From positions 1 through 43,675 of the forward strand of contig CAJWXP010000018.1 in assembly GCA_913049785.1 (NCBI GenBank): a stretch of 43,675 nt of DNA, written 5' to 3'. Origin of the DNA: an uncultured Dehalococcoidia bacterium (GTDB lineage Bacteria; Chloroflexota; Dehalococcoidia; Lucifugimonadales; UBA1127). The position numbers and the translations under genes are program-made. Below, piece by piece: positions 1-8,184 of the stretch. Every line of letters starts with the position of its first letter. Positions within the stretch are counted from its first letter, which is position 1. The notes beneath the pieces were generated by a model. It searched no databases. It had not been told where the DNA came from and saw only the letters and a list, made by a program, of their open reading frames with translations.

Positions 1-1
1 G

Positions 2-292
2 CCGGTCCCACCGACTCCAATGGCCACGCCGATTCCACCGACTCCTACAGCCACCGTACCGCCGACGGCTACTCCAGTTCCTCCAACGGCAACTGCAGTG
101 CCACCGACGCCTGTACCAACAGCTACGGCTGTACCGCCTCCGCCGACCAAAGTCGCGGCACCAGTAGCCACGACGGTGGTTGTTGAAGAAACAGCGGGTA
201 CTTGCGCCCAGTCCGGCGTGGCTGACCTTAGTTTCTTGCTTGCAGGAGTGGCATTCCTAGGCCTGATATGGCGTAGGAAGACACGCAACTAG
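2..292 (+). CDS. C-terminal part of a Pro/Thr-repeat surface protein with a membrane anchor (5' end outside window)
   Basis: The reading frame is open from base 2, so the gene enters from the left edge and only its C-terminus is seen. The visible part starts with about 45 residues of imperfect PT repeats (units such as VPPTATP and AVPPTP). A short non-repetitive stretch with one Cys follows, then one hydrophobic segment (LSFLLAGVAFLGLIW) and a basic tail (RRKTRN). That layout, a stalk-like linker, one transmembrane helix and positive residues at the end, is typical of surface-anchored proteins and resembles a sorting-signal tail without a recognisable LPxTG. PT-rich linkers of this kind are very common in Chloroflexota. 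The N-terminal functional domain is not in the window, so no function is assigned. Confidence 0.7.
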   Translation, partial: PVPPTPMATPIPPTPTATVPPTATPVPPTATAVPPTPVPTATAVPPPPTKVAAPVATTVVVEETAGTCAQSGVADLSFLLAGVAFLGLIWRRKTRN

Positions 293-312
293 CACATTAC
301 TTTGAATGATAT

Positions 313-355
313 GAAACGCCTCCGCTCTGAATAGGAAGGGAGGCGTTTCTTTTTT
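313..355 (+). terminator. Rho-independent terminator after the surface protein gene
   Basis: An 11-bp perfect stem (GAAACGCCTCC at 313-323, GGAGGCGTTTC at 339-349) is followed by six T's. It lies 20 bases after the stop codon of the upstream gene and separates it from the heat-shock operon. Confidence 0.85.
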
Positions 356-391
356 AACTGATGGATTGGTTAGAGATGGCGTAGATTCACC

Positions 392-421
392 TTGACAGCG
401 TCTTTCTGCGAATGCTACTGT
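392..421 (+). promoter_or_regulatory. Sigma-70 type promoter of the hrcA operon
   Basis: A perfect -35 box TTGACA (392-397) is followed by an 18-base spacer and TACTGT (416-421). The TG at 413-414 makes it an extended -10 (TGCTACTGT). The predicted transcription start is near 428, just before the CIRCE-like element. Confidence 0.6.
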
Positions 422-430
422 TGGGCCACT

Positions 431-457
431 TGAGCAGGCTCCGTAAGCGAGTGCCAA
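431..457 (+). promoter_or_regulatory. Degenerate CIRCE operator (HrcA-binding site)
   Basis: TGAGCAGGC, 9 bases, GAGTGCCAA. Against the CIRCE consensus TTAGCACTC-N9-GAGTGCTAA the right half matches 8 of 9 bases and the left half 6 of 9, with exactly the canonical 9-base spacer. It ends immediately before the hrcA start codon at 458 and just after the predicted transcription start, where an HrcA autorepression operator is expected. No good Shine-Dalgarno sequence is visible, as the operator occupies that place. Confidence 0.55.
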
Positions 458-1498
458 ATGACTACAAAATCGCACCTTTCTCCCAGACGCGAGACCATCC
501 TTAAGACCATCCTTGATGGATACATTGATACGGCTGTGCCTGTGCCGTCAGAAGTGGTCACCCACAAGCACGGTCTTGGCGTGAGCGCAGCAACTGTGCG
601 ACACGAGATGGCGGCCCTGGAAGAGGAAGGGTACATCAGCAGGCCTCATCTATCAGCGGGTGGAGTGCCCACGGACAAGGGATATCGCTACTACGTCGAG
701 GCGTTGACCACCACCCAAGAGCTACCCTTGGAAACCAAGCGCTCCATGCGTCGGGAATTGACCTCTGTTAGTAAAGATGTGGATGTGTGGACGAAGCTCT
801 CTGCGCGTATGTTGGCAGAGGTTGCCAGCAACATGGCGCTGGTTACCATGCCTCGAACGATACAAACGCGTATCCGCAACCTGCAATTGTTGTATTTGAA
901 CGAACTTCTTGTGATGCAGGTAGTGGTGCTCCAGGAAGCTCGCCTTCGCAAGGAACTGGTCCCGCTGACCGAGCCGGTCTCAGAAGAGGATATCAGTCAC
1001 GTGTCCGGCAAGCTCAACAGCCATGTGAAGGGCCTGTCCTATCACGAGGTGTTGGGCAGAAGCATCGAGACGACACCCCTCGAGCAAAACGTGCTTGACG
1101 TAGCGCTACGCATCTTGCAGGAGGAAGACCAGGCAAGCTTTGCTGACTACATCATTGAGGGGCTCCGGCATGTGATAGACCAGCCGGAATTCAAGGGATC
1201 GGCACAGGTTCACGACCTCATTGAGGTGTTGGAAAGCCGTCGACTTGCTGAGGCGATACTGACAGAGAGCCCTGGTGTCGGCGAGATACGGGTGGTCATC
1301 GGCGGCGAGAACCATGAGGATGCCCTCAAACCAATGAGCCTGGTCATTACGCAGTATGGGGTGCGGAACCAGGTCTTCGGGACTATCAGCATCGTTGGGC
1401 CCATGCGTATGCACTATGAGAAGACCATTGCCGGAGTCAACTATTTCTCATCGTTGATGAGCCAGATGTTGGAAGAAGTCGGGTTAGGGCCATCGTAA
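458..1498 (+). CDS. hrcA: Heat-inducible transcription repressor HrcA
   Basis: Represses heat-shock genes by binding CIRCE operators; in known systems its active folding depends on chaperonin. The 346-residue length is normal for the family. The N-terminal winged helix (about residues 5-75) shows the family pattern: RRETILKTILDGYI, then SAATVRHEMAALEEEGYI, then the wing region with PHLSAGGVPTDKGYRYYV. The C-terminus has the ligand-type domain, with IRVVIGGENH and GTISIVGPMRMHYEKTI. It is the first gene of hrcA-grpE-dnaJ-prmA, behind a TTGACA promoter and a CIRCE-like element, so autoregulation is likely. The GTA-to-TAA end leaves 27 bases before grpE. Confidence 0.95.
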   Translation: MTTKSHLSPRRETILKTILDGYIDTAVPVPSEVVTHKHGLGVSAATVRHEMAALEEEGYISRPHLSAGGVPTDKGYRYYVEALTTTQELPLETKRSMRRELTSVSKDVDVWTKLSARMLAEVASNMALVTMPRTIQTRIRNLQLLYLNELLVMQVVVLQEARLRKELVPLTEPVSEEDISHVSGKLNSHVKGLSYHEVLGRSIETTPLEQNVLDVALRILQEEDQASFADYIIEGLRHVIDQPEFKGSAQVHDLIEVLESRRLAEAILTESPGVGEIRVVIGGENHEDALKPMSLVITQYGVRNQVFGTISIVGPMRMHYEKTIAGVNYFSSLMSQMLEEVGLGPS

Positions 1499-1525
1499 AG
1501 AGCAGCAGGAAGGCTGGAGAAGCCT

Positions 1526-2161
1526 ATGGATACACAAGAGAGCACTGATGGGGCCGCACGGGAAGAACCGACGGCTCCTAACCATGGTCAGGAGGATTCT
1601 ACCGTTGGTGGCGAGGCCCCTGACGCTCCACCAACGAAGGTGCAGGAGCTGGAGGAGCGAGCCGATCGTCTTATGGCGAATTGGCAGCGCGCGCAGGCGG
1701 ACTTGGCCAACTATCGCAAACAGGTAGAGCGTGAGCAACTGGAGTTGGTGCAGCTCACCACTGAGGGACTGACTGCAGATACACTCTCTGTTCTCGACGA
1801 CTTCGAGAGAGCTTTCACCACCATACCGCAGAACCTGCAGTCATTGACGTGGATCGAAGGGGTCTGGTTGGTCTACAAAAAACTGGAGGCAATACTCAAG
1901 GCGCGCGGTTTAACGGCTATTGAAGCTGAGGCGGCGCAATCCTTTGATGCCAACCTCCATCAGGCTCTTTCTGAAGTCGAGGGAGACACAGGAACCATCG
2001 TCGAAGTGATCCAGAAGGGGTACACCATGGGTGGACGCCTTTTACGGCCTGTTTTGGTCAGTGTAGGAAAGGGTAGCGCCACAACAGAAGAGCAAACTGC
2101 TGGGAAAGACAGCAGTGACGGGCCACCCTCCGACGAAAGTACCTCAGAAGCCAAAGACTAG
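1526..2161 (+). CDS. grpE: GrpE, nucleotide exchange factor of DnaK
   Basis: Cytoplasmic dimeric co-chaperone that releases ADP from DnaK. The 211-residue protein has an acidic N-terminus, then a long coiled coil (about residues 38-85, KVQELEERADRLMANWQRAQ onwards, with the family pattern DLANYRKQ). The C-terminal beta wing carries the signature ending in IQKGYTMGGRLLRPVLVSV. A Shine-Dalgarno GGAG lies 7 bases before the ATG. It follows hrcA in the same operon. The last 30 residues are a low-complexity acidic Ser/Glu tail, not expected to be structured. The DnaK partner gene is not next to it, which is unusual. Confidence 0.95.
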   Translation: MDTQESTDGAAREEPTAPNHGQEDSTVGGEAPDAPPTKVQELEERADRLMANWQRAQADLANYRKQVEREQLELVQLTTEGLTADTLSVLDDFERAFTTIPQNLQSLTWIEGVWLVYKKLEAILKARGLTAIEAEAAQSFDANLHQALSEVEGDTGTIVEVIQKGYTMGGRLLRPVLVSVGKGSATTEEQTAGKDSSDGPPSDESTSEAKD

Positions 2162-2237
2162 GTGCCCTCCCCCATCCGTAGTAATGACCATAGTGTACAA
2201 TTGGATTACCTATGATTTTGGAACTGACGTTTAACTG

Positions 2238-3389
2238 ATGGCAAGCAGCAAAAACTACTATGAACTCCTGGGCATTCCTAAAGACGCCTCAGAGGAGCAG
2301 GTCCGTAAGGCGTTCCGCAGCCTTGCTATGGAGTGGCACCCTGACCGCAACCGCTCTACCGATGCGGAGGAACGCTTCAAAGAGATCAATGAGGCGTACC
2401 AGGTTCTTATAGACCCCTCAAAACGACAGATGTATGACCAGTATGGTCGCGTGGACATCGACCCGAACGGCGGGTTCCCGGGGCGAGGGTTTGATGGGTC
2501 CGACTTCCAGGGTGGTGTAGGCGACATCTTTGATGCGTTCTTCGGCGGATTCGGTGGCGGAGGCCAGAACGACGCTTCCCGCGGTAACGATATCCAATAC
2601 GCTATGACGATCACCTTCAAAGAAGCGGCATTTGGCGTTGAGAAGGAGCTGGGGATCACTCGGAACGAGATCTGTTCTACCTGCAACGGTGATCTAGCTG
2701 CTCCCGGCACCTCTACCGATAAGTGTGGCAATTGCAACGGGGCAGGCAAGGTCCGTAGGGCCCAGAACAGCATCTTTGGACAGTTTGTTCAGGTGATAGC
2801 CTGTAACGTGTGCAGAGGTCGCGGCCAGACGGTGAAGACGCCCTGCCCTACGTGTAAGGCCTCCGGTCGTGAACGACAGACACGAAACGTCATGGTCAAC
2901 GTCCCGGCTGGCGTTGAGGACGGCATGCGCGTGAGGCTTTCCGGCGAAGGCGATGCTGGGTCCAGCAAGGGGCGCGCAGGCGATATGTACGTCACGTTGT
3001 CTGTGAAGTCCCACCCGTTGTTCCGACGTGAGAAGGAGCACCTGGTCTTTGACCTGCCTTTGAACGTTGCCCATGCGGCATTGGGGAAGACCATTGAAGT
3101 GCCTATGCTTGACGGGGAGACCGAAGAGTTCGTGGTGCCCGCCGGTGTCCAATCCGGTGCTGTTCTTCGCAAGAAGGGAAAAGGTGTCCGAAACCTGAAC
3201 AACAGTAGGTATGGAGACCTGGTTGCGCTGGTGACGATCATCACTCCCAAGCAGATGGGCGCCCGCACACGTGAGCTCTTCGACGAACTGGCTGTCTCTC
3301 TGGAAGTAGACGAAGAAGCACATTCTCCCAGCAATGGAAAGTCCTGGGTTCGCAAACTCAAGGATGTCCTGGCTGGGGAAAACTGCTAA
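2238..3389 (+). CDS. dnaJ: Chaperone protein DnaJ (Hsp40)
   Basis: Stimulates the DnaK ATPase and delivers unfolded clients. Domains in order: J domain (residues 5-70) with the HPD motif at 34-36; Gly/Phe-rich linker (about 75-115); a zinc-binding region with four CxxC motifs (CSTCNGD, CGNCNGAG, CNVCRGRG, CPTCKASG); and the C-terminal substrate-binding domain. The first and fourth zinc motifs deviate from CxxCxGxG at the last positions, but all eight cysteines are present. The 383-residue length is normal for type I DnaJ. No strong Shine-Dalgarno sequence precedes the ATG. The 76-base gap from grpE holds a TATGAT sequence but no convincing -35, so a separate promoter is only possible. Confidence 0.95.
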   Translation: MASSKNYYELLGIPKDASEEQVRKAFRSLAMEWHPDRNRSTDAEERFKEINEAYQVLIDPSKRQMYDQYGRVDIDPNGGFPGRGFDGSDFQGGVGDIFDAFFGGFGGGGQNDASRGNDIQYAMTITFKEAAFGVEKELGITRNEICSTCNGDLAAPGTSTDKCGNCNGAGKVRRAQNSIFGQFVQVIACNVCRGRGQTVKTPCPTCKASGRERQTRNVMVNVPAGVEDGMRVRLSGEGDAGSSKGRAGDMYVTLSVKSHPLFRREKEHLVFDLPLNVAHAALGKTIEVPMLDGETEEFVVPAGVQSGAVLRKKGKGVRNLNNSRYGDLVALVTIITPKQMGARTRELFDELAVSLEVDEEAHSPSNGKSWVRKLKDVLAGENC

Positions 3390-3496
3390 AGGGCCCACAA
3401 ACTCCCGGGTCTTCATGGGTAGACACTCGCGCCAACGCTATTGTTCGATTCACTCATTTTGCTCGCCTTCAAACGAAATAATTGTTAGGAGACCCA

Positions 3497-4390
3497 GTGG
3501 ATTATCTTGAGCTAACGGTTCGGGCACCTCCAGAGCTAGTTGAGCCCTTGGTGCAGTTGTTTCAGACCTACGGGAAGCAACGAGTGGCCGTGGAGGAGGC
3601 TGGTGGGTACAACCCGGACGAAGGTGAACGACCCACAGAGGGCGCACCAGTCATTGTTCGGACGTACTTGCCTAAGGACCGCCGCGCGGACGATCGCAGG
3701 GCACGCATCGAGGCTGGGGTGCACCTGATGGGGTTGATCAAGCCCCTTACGCCCCTGGAGGTCCGAACCGTGGAACCGCAGGAGTGGGAAGAAGCGTGGA
3801 AGGCCCATTTCCACCTCCTGCACATCGGCAAACGGCTGGTAGTGCGCCCTTCATGGCAGGAGTACGAACCTGAGGGCGATCAGATCGTGCTCAAGCTGGA
3901 TCCCGGGCTGGCTTTTGGCACAGGACACCACCCCACAACCTACATGTGCCTTGAGCAGCTGGAGCAACGGGTTCAGGACGGTATGCATGTGCTGGATCTG
4001 GGAACTGGCTCTGGCTTGCTCGCGCAGGCGGCGTTGCTGCTGGGAGCCTCCTGGGTGCTGGCTGTAGATACAGAAGCGGACTCCATCCGCGCCTCTCGAC
4101 GGAACTTGAAGGAAGCAGGCCTCGCCAAGCGGGTAAAGATCATTCGAGGCTCCATTCCGCAGCCCCTGGGTGTGGACATGGACATGGTAGTTGCGAACAT
4201 CTCCGCCAAAGTGCTTATAGCGCTATCCGGGGACATCACAGCAAGCCTGAAGCCGGGAGGCATCCTGGTAGCTTCCGGAGTGCTGGAAGAACGGGGCGAT
4301 GAAGTGAAGGAAGCTTTTGCGGCCGCGGGCCTGACCGAGGTGGAGATCAAGCATAGCGAGGACTGGTTGGCCTTGGTGTACAAGCGTTAG
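3497..4390 (+). CDS. prmA: Ribosomal protein L11 methyltransferase PrmA
   Basis: SAM-dependent methyltransferase that methylates ribosomal protein L11. The GTG at 3497 is chosen as start because AGGAG lies 5 bases upstream and the protein then begins VDYLELTV, as in the family; an in-frame TTG at 3482 lacks such a site. The 297-residue product has the small N-terminal substrate-recognition domain, a central FGTGHHPTT loop and SAM motif I VLDLGTGSGLLAQAA near residue 165. The adenine-binding acidic position follows (AVDTE), then the post-I motif MVVANISAKVL, which stands where the ANI motif of PrmA is expected. prmA next to dnaJ is a common bacterial arrangement. Confidence 0.93.
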   Translation: MDYLELTVRAPPELVEPLVQLFQTYGKQRVAVEEAGGYNPDEGERPTEGAPVIVRTYLPKDRRADDRRARIEAGVHLMGLIKPLTPLEVRTVEPQEWEEAWKAHFHLLHIGKRLVVRPSWQEYEPEGDQIVLKLDPGLAFGTGHHPTTYMCLEQLEQRVQDGMHVLDLGTGSGLLAQAALLLGASWVLAVDTEADSIRASRRNLKEAGLAKRVKIIRGSIPQPLGVDMDMVVANISAKVLIALSGDITASLKPGGILVASGVLEERGDEVKEAFAAAGLTEVEIKHSEDWLALVYKR

Positions 4391-4491
4391 CTAAACCGGT
4401 CATTCATATCCCTGAATCGACGAGCCTACGCGAGTGGCGATAGCGCTCATGACTACGGAAGACTCGGGAGTCGTTGAGTGAGGTGTCCAGG

Positions 4492-5054
4492 ATGCTAATC
4501 GTTGACTTCGACCCCAACCAGGAAAAGGCCATCGAGCAAGCGGCGTCACTGCTTGTAGAAGTGTTCAGCGAGCACTGGCCAGACGCTTGGCCGACCATGG
4601 CAGCCGCATTGAAAACCGTCCGGGATTCCTATGGGTCCAACGGAATTGGGAGAGCTGCCATTGATGATGTCGGCAACGTTATAGGATGGATAGGCGGACT
4701 CAGCGAGTACAACGGTAAGGTGTGGGAGCTCCATCCCTTGGTTGTGCGGTCGGATTACCAGAGGAAGGGAATCGGGCGAGCGCTGGTGTCAGACCTTGAA
4801 GGACAAGTGCGACAAGGCGGTGGGATCACGCTGCGGGTCGGCACGGACGACGAGGATAACATGACATCACTTGGGGGAATGGACCTATACCCAAACGTCC
4901 TAGAACACTTGTCCAATATTAAAAATCTGAAGGCTCATCCATACGAGTTCTACCAGAAAATGGGTTTACCATCGTAGGCGTGATGCCTGACGCAAACGGA
5001 TTCGGAAAGCCTGACATTATCATGGCTAAATCATTGGTAGAGTCGCAACGGTGA
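4492..5054 (+). pseudogene. AAC(6')-Ii-like GNAT acetyltransferase gene broken by a one-base frameshift
   Basis: The N-terminal part (4492 to a stop at 4977) is a GNAT fold with VWELHPLVV, the acetyl-CoA loop QRKGIGRAL and GGITLRVGTDDEDN. This closely follows the pattern I recall for aminoglycoside 6'-N-acetyltransferases of the AAC(6')-Ii type. The frame stops early after YEFYQKMG. Reading on from 4965 in the next frame gives FTIVGVMPDANGFGKPDIIM, exactly the expected family C-terminus, ending at a TGA at 5052-5054. One base is therefore missing around 4963-4965. Restored, the protein would be about 187 residues, close to the family length. The start ATG 4492 has GAGGTG 6 bases upstream; a TTG at 4474 is less likely. 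A real pseudogene and a sequencing error cannot be told apart here. Confidence 0.8.
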
Positions 5055-5096
5055 AAAGGCCCAAAGCTGGAGTCCTGTGGTGTACCAACGCCAGGC

Positions 5097-6113
5097 TTAG
5101 CGCAAGTCTGTAGGCCATTCCTGGCCGGGGGTTCTGTTCAACAACGATGCCGTAGCTTCCTTGGGGTCCAGACCTTCAAACAGAATGCGTGCGGTGAGTT
5201 CTGTGATAGGCATTTCCACGCCGTGCTGCTTCGCCAACTGTAGCGCTGCCTCTGTGGTACCGACACCCTCTGCCACGTGGACCATGCCGCCAAGCACTTC
5301 TGAAAGCGGATGACCCAGCCCTATCTGCTCTCCTACGTAGCGGTTGCGACTGAGGTTGCTGAAACAGGTGGCTACCATATCGCCAAGGCCTGCCAGACCG
5401 GACATAGTGAGGGGCTTTGCGCCGCATGCCACGCTCAATCGGGTGATCTCCGCCAGCCCCCTGGTCACAAAGGCGGCCTTGCCGTTCGCTCCGTGACCAA
5501 GGCCATCGCTTATTCCGGCACCTATGGCGATGGCGTTCTTCAGCGCCCCACCTAGCTCCACACCCACAACATCGTCGTTGGTGTAGACGCGGAACGTATT
5601 GGAGTTGTAGATCTCCTGCACCCACTCTGCCACCCGATGGTCGTGAGCAGCTACAACGGTCGACGATGGCTTTGCCTCGACCACTTCCTTCGATAGGTTC
5701 GGGCCGGAAAGCACGCATAGCTGACTATCGGCAACATCGGGGAGTTCCTCATGGATGACCTCGGTCATACGCTTACCGGGGCCCTTCTCCAGGCCCTTGA
5801 TTGCACTGAGAAGCACGGTTGAATGTTGGATATGAGGCCTTAGTACGGGAAGGTTCTCTCGGAGGCGCTGCGAGGGCGTACAGAGCACGACTAAGTCGAC
5901 ATCGCTGAAGGCGGACGATGCATCGGCTGTGGCGGTGAGGGTAGAAGGGAAAGTCACGCCGGGGAGTAACCGTTTGTTCTCCTGATCTCGAACCAGGTCA
6001 TCGGCCTCTGCTTCAGAGCGAGCCCAGAGGGTGACCTCATGGCCTCGTCGAGCCAGAAGGATGCCAAGAGTGGTGCCCCAACTGGTTGTCCCTAAAACTC
6101 CAACGCGGGCCAT
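5097..6113 (-). CDS. gpsA: NAD(P)-dependent glycerol-3-phosphate dehydrogenase GpsA
   Basis: Makes sn-glycerol 3-phosphate from dihydroxyacetone phosphate for phospholipid synthesis. The 338-residue length is typical. The N-terminal Rossmann motif GTTSWGTTLGILLARRG starts at residue 8; family motifs VLCTPSQRL, LSGPNLSKEV and GGALKNAIAIGAGI (with the catalytic Lys) follow. The C-terminal helical domain has GLAGLGDMVATCFS and RNRYVG. It is the last gene of argF-der-plsY-gpsA and starts 2 bases after plsY ends. Its pairing with plsY makes biochemical sense because PlsY consumes its product. Confidence 0.96.
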   Translation of the reverse strand: MARVGVLGTTSWGTTLGILLARRGHEVTLWARSEAEADDLVRDQENKRLLPGVTFPSTLTATADASSAFSDVDLVVLCTPSQRLRENLPVLRPHIQHSTVLLSAIKGLEKGPGKRMTEVIHEELPDVADSQLCVLSGPNLSKEVVEAKPSSTVVAAHDHRVAEWVQEIYNSNTFRVYTNDDVVGVELGGALKNAIAIGAGISDGLGHGANGKAAFVTRGLAEITRLSVACGAKPLTMSGLAGLGDMVATCFSNLSRNRYVGEQIGLGHPLSEVLGGMVHVAEGVGTTEAALQLAKQHGVEMPITELTARILFEGLDPKEATASLLNRTPGQEWPTDLR

Positions 6114-6115
6114 AG

Positions 6116-6772
6116 CTACGCCTCTGTTTTGGTTTTAGCCGGCTGTCCCAACTGCGCTTCCGTACCTGCGAGGAGTCGAACGATGTTGGCACGGTGCCGC
6201 CCGACGATGATGATCGTCGCTGCGCCGCCGTAGATCCCGTAGACCGCCGAGAACTCGCCAAGGAACCCGAAGAGCACCAGGGACAATCCCCCTAGAGGTA
6301 CGCCTACGATGCTGCCCAGAGAGATGTACCGGGTGATCTTCATCAGAGATACGCCGATGATGAAGGCGATGAGGCCGCCGATAGGGAAGAGGGCGAGCAT
6401 GCCACCCAGTCCGGTGGCTACACCCCTGCCGCCTTTGAATTTCAGGTATATCGGCCAGTTGTGGCCTACCAGGGCGGCAACAGCAGCGCTCATCTCAAGG
6501 TAGGAGGTTTCCAGGGACGAGAGCTCTGCTACATCAGCCAGGGCCGTTGCCGTCAGGACTGCACCTGTACCTTTGGCAATGTCCAGGAAGAGCACTAATG
6601 CTGCCTGTTTGGCGCCGATGGACCGAAGAACGTTGCTGCTGCCGATGTTGCCGCTACCGATACTCCTGACATCAACGCCGCTGCTCCATTTGCCGATCAA
6701 CAAACCCCAGGGGACTGCACCAACCAGGTATGCCCCCGGTATGAGGAGCAGGAACAGGGGCAGGGCGTTCAT
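6116..6772 (-). CDS. plsY: Glycerol-3-phosphate acyltransferase PlsY
   Basis: Membrane enzyme that transfers an acyl group from acyl phosphate to glycerol 3-phosphate, forming lysophosphatidic acid. The 218-residue protein is strongly hydrophobic, with about five transmembrane stretches, and contains the conserved loops RSIGSGNIGSSNVLR, LDIAKG and GHNWPIYLKFKGGRGVATG. Its ATG overlaps the stop codon of der (ATGA), so the two are translationally coupled. A short basic tail (AQLGQPAKTKTEA) extends beyond the usual core. Confidence 0.95.
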   Translation of the reverse strand: MNALPLFLLLIPGAYLVGAVPWGLLIGKWSSGVDVRSIGSGNIGSSNVLRSIGAKQAALVLFLDIAKGTGAVLTATALADVAELSSLETSYLEMSAAVAALVGHNWPIYLKFKGGRGVATGLGGMLALFPIGGLIAFIIGVSLMKITRYISLGSIVGVPLGGLSLVLFGFLGEFSAVYGIYGGAATIIIVGRHRANIVRLLAGTEAQLGQPAKTKTEA

Positions 6773-8184
6773 GTACTCTTCTTTCTCAGGCCTTTGCGGA
6801 ACTCCAGCCTCACCGGGACCCGCCGGATGTGGAAGGTGGTACGGATAGTGTTCATCAGATACCGCTGATAGGAGAAATGAACCATCTCCGGGTTGTTCAC
6901 ATAGATAGTGAACGTCAACGGGTGTATATGCTTCTGTTCACCTCGCAATAGGCGAAGGTGTCGGCGACCCTTGGAAGGTGGCGGATGTTTGGCCAAAGCC
7001 TCCATCAAGGCAATATTCAACTCTGTGTCTTTGACCTGGGTGGCCTGCTCAGCATACAGCTCCTGTGCCGTCTTCAGCAGTGCGGGTACGCCCTCCCCTG
7101 TGAGGGCAGATATGAAGTGGATGGGGACATAAGGCGCCCAGTGGAGTCGCTTCCTGACATCTTTGACCACTTCGTCGGCGTTCAGTCCATATTCCTTTGC
7201 CAAGTCCCACTTGTTGATGGCAACGACCATGGAATGGTAGGACTCCAGCACATACCCTGCCACATGGATGTCCTGGGCTGTGGCGATCTCTTCCGCATCT
7301 ATGACCAGGATGGCAACGTTGCATCGCTCAATGGCCTGAATAGAACGCAGGGCGCTGAATTTCTCTGGCCCGGGCTCTATGTGCCCCCGCTTCCGGATTC
7401 CTGCGGTATCTATGAGCATCAAGGGCTGGCCTTCGTAGCTGACCCAGCTGTCCAGCGAGTCTCTGGTAGTCCCGGGCACATCGTGGACGATGGCGCGCTC
7501 CTCGCCAGTGATGTTGTTCAACAGGCTGGACTTCCCAACGTTCGGACGACCGACGATGGCAAGCCGCAGTACGTTGGTGTCCATCTTCTCGTCGCCACCC
7601 GGAGGAAGAAGGTCTTCGATCGCATTCAGAAGGTCGTCTATACCCTCTCCCTTGATGGCGCTGATAGACATGGGATCACCTAGACCAAGGCTGAAGAACT
7701 CTGTGGTGGCGAACCGGCGACGCTCACCCTCGTTCTTGTTCACCACGGTGATGATGGGCGTACCGATCCGCCTGATGGAGTCAGCGATCTCAGCGTCGGC
7801 GGGCTGCAGTCCGGCAATAGCGTCCGTGAGGAAGATGATGACGTCTGCATCGGTAAGGGCCGCCTGAACCTGTTCGAATACCTTGCCCCACAACGGTTCA
7901 TCACTATCGATGGCGATGCCGCCTGTATCCACAAGGAAGAAACGCCTTGTGATGCCTTCCACCGGCATAATGACCCGATCGCGAGTGGTGCCAGCCTCAT
8001 CGGCGACGATAGCGCGGCGTTGTCCGGCTAGTCGATTGAAAAGGGTCGATTTTCCTACGTTCGGTCGACCAACGATGGCGACAACCGGCATCAGGCCGGA
8101 AGCGTCACCTGTGGGAGCTTCGGTGGACTCGGCTGGCAAGAATTCTTGGACAGCGTCGTCATTTTCAGTGCTTGGCTTAGCCAA
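6769..8184 (-). CDS. der: GTPase Der (EngA), ribosome assembly factor
   Basis: Tandem GTPase needed for 50S subunit assembly. It has two G domains, each with a P-loop GRPNVGKS(T/S), a switch motif (DTGGI and DTAGI) and a base-recognition motif (NKNE and NKWD), followed by the C-terminal KH-like domain. The start chosen is the TTG at 8184: GGAGG lies 6 bases upstream, inside the end of argF, and it overlaps the argF stop codon, giving 471 residues. An ATG at 8091, immediately before PVVAIVGRPNVGKS, is the conservative alternative (440 residues). The first ~30 residues in the longer form are acidic and poorly conserved in type. Confidence 0.95.
   Translation of the reverse strand: MAKPSTENDDAVQEFLPAESTEAPTGDASGLMPVVAIVGRPNVGKSTLFNRLAGQRRAIVADEAGTTRDRVIMPVEGITRRFFLVDTGGIAIDSDEPLWGKVFEQVQAALTDADVIIFLTDAIAGLQPADAEIADSIRRIGTPIITVVNKNEGERRRFATTEFFSLGLGDPMSISAIKGEGIDDLLNAIEDLLPPGGDEKMDTNVLRLAIVGRPNVGKSSLLNNITGEERAIVHDVPGTTRDSLDSWVSYEGQPLMLIDTAGIRKRGHIEPGPEKFSALRSIQAIERCNVAILVIDAEEIATAQDIHVAGYVLESYHSMVVAINKWDLAKEYGLNADEVVKDVRKRLHWAPYVPIHFISALTGEGVPALLKTAQELYAEQATQVKDTELNIALMEALAKHPPPSKGRRHLRLLRGEQKHIHPLTFTIYVNNPEMVHFSYQRYLMNTIRTTFHIRRVPVRLEFRKGLRKKST

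Noticed and set aside
20-170. Short periodic repeats that could suggest a CRISPR array or satellite
   Set aside because: The repeats are imperfect codons for Pro/Thr in an open frame with no unique spacers; they are protein low-complexity sequence.
2694-3416. A 240-codon open frame on the minus strand opposite dnaJ
   Set aside because: It lies wholly antisense to a well-conserved gene, lacks a ribosome-binding site and recognisable motifs.
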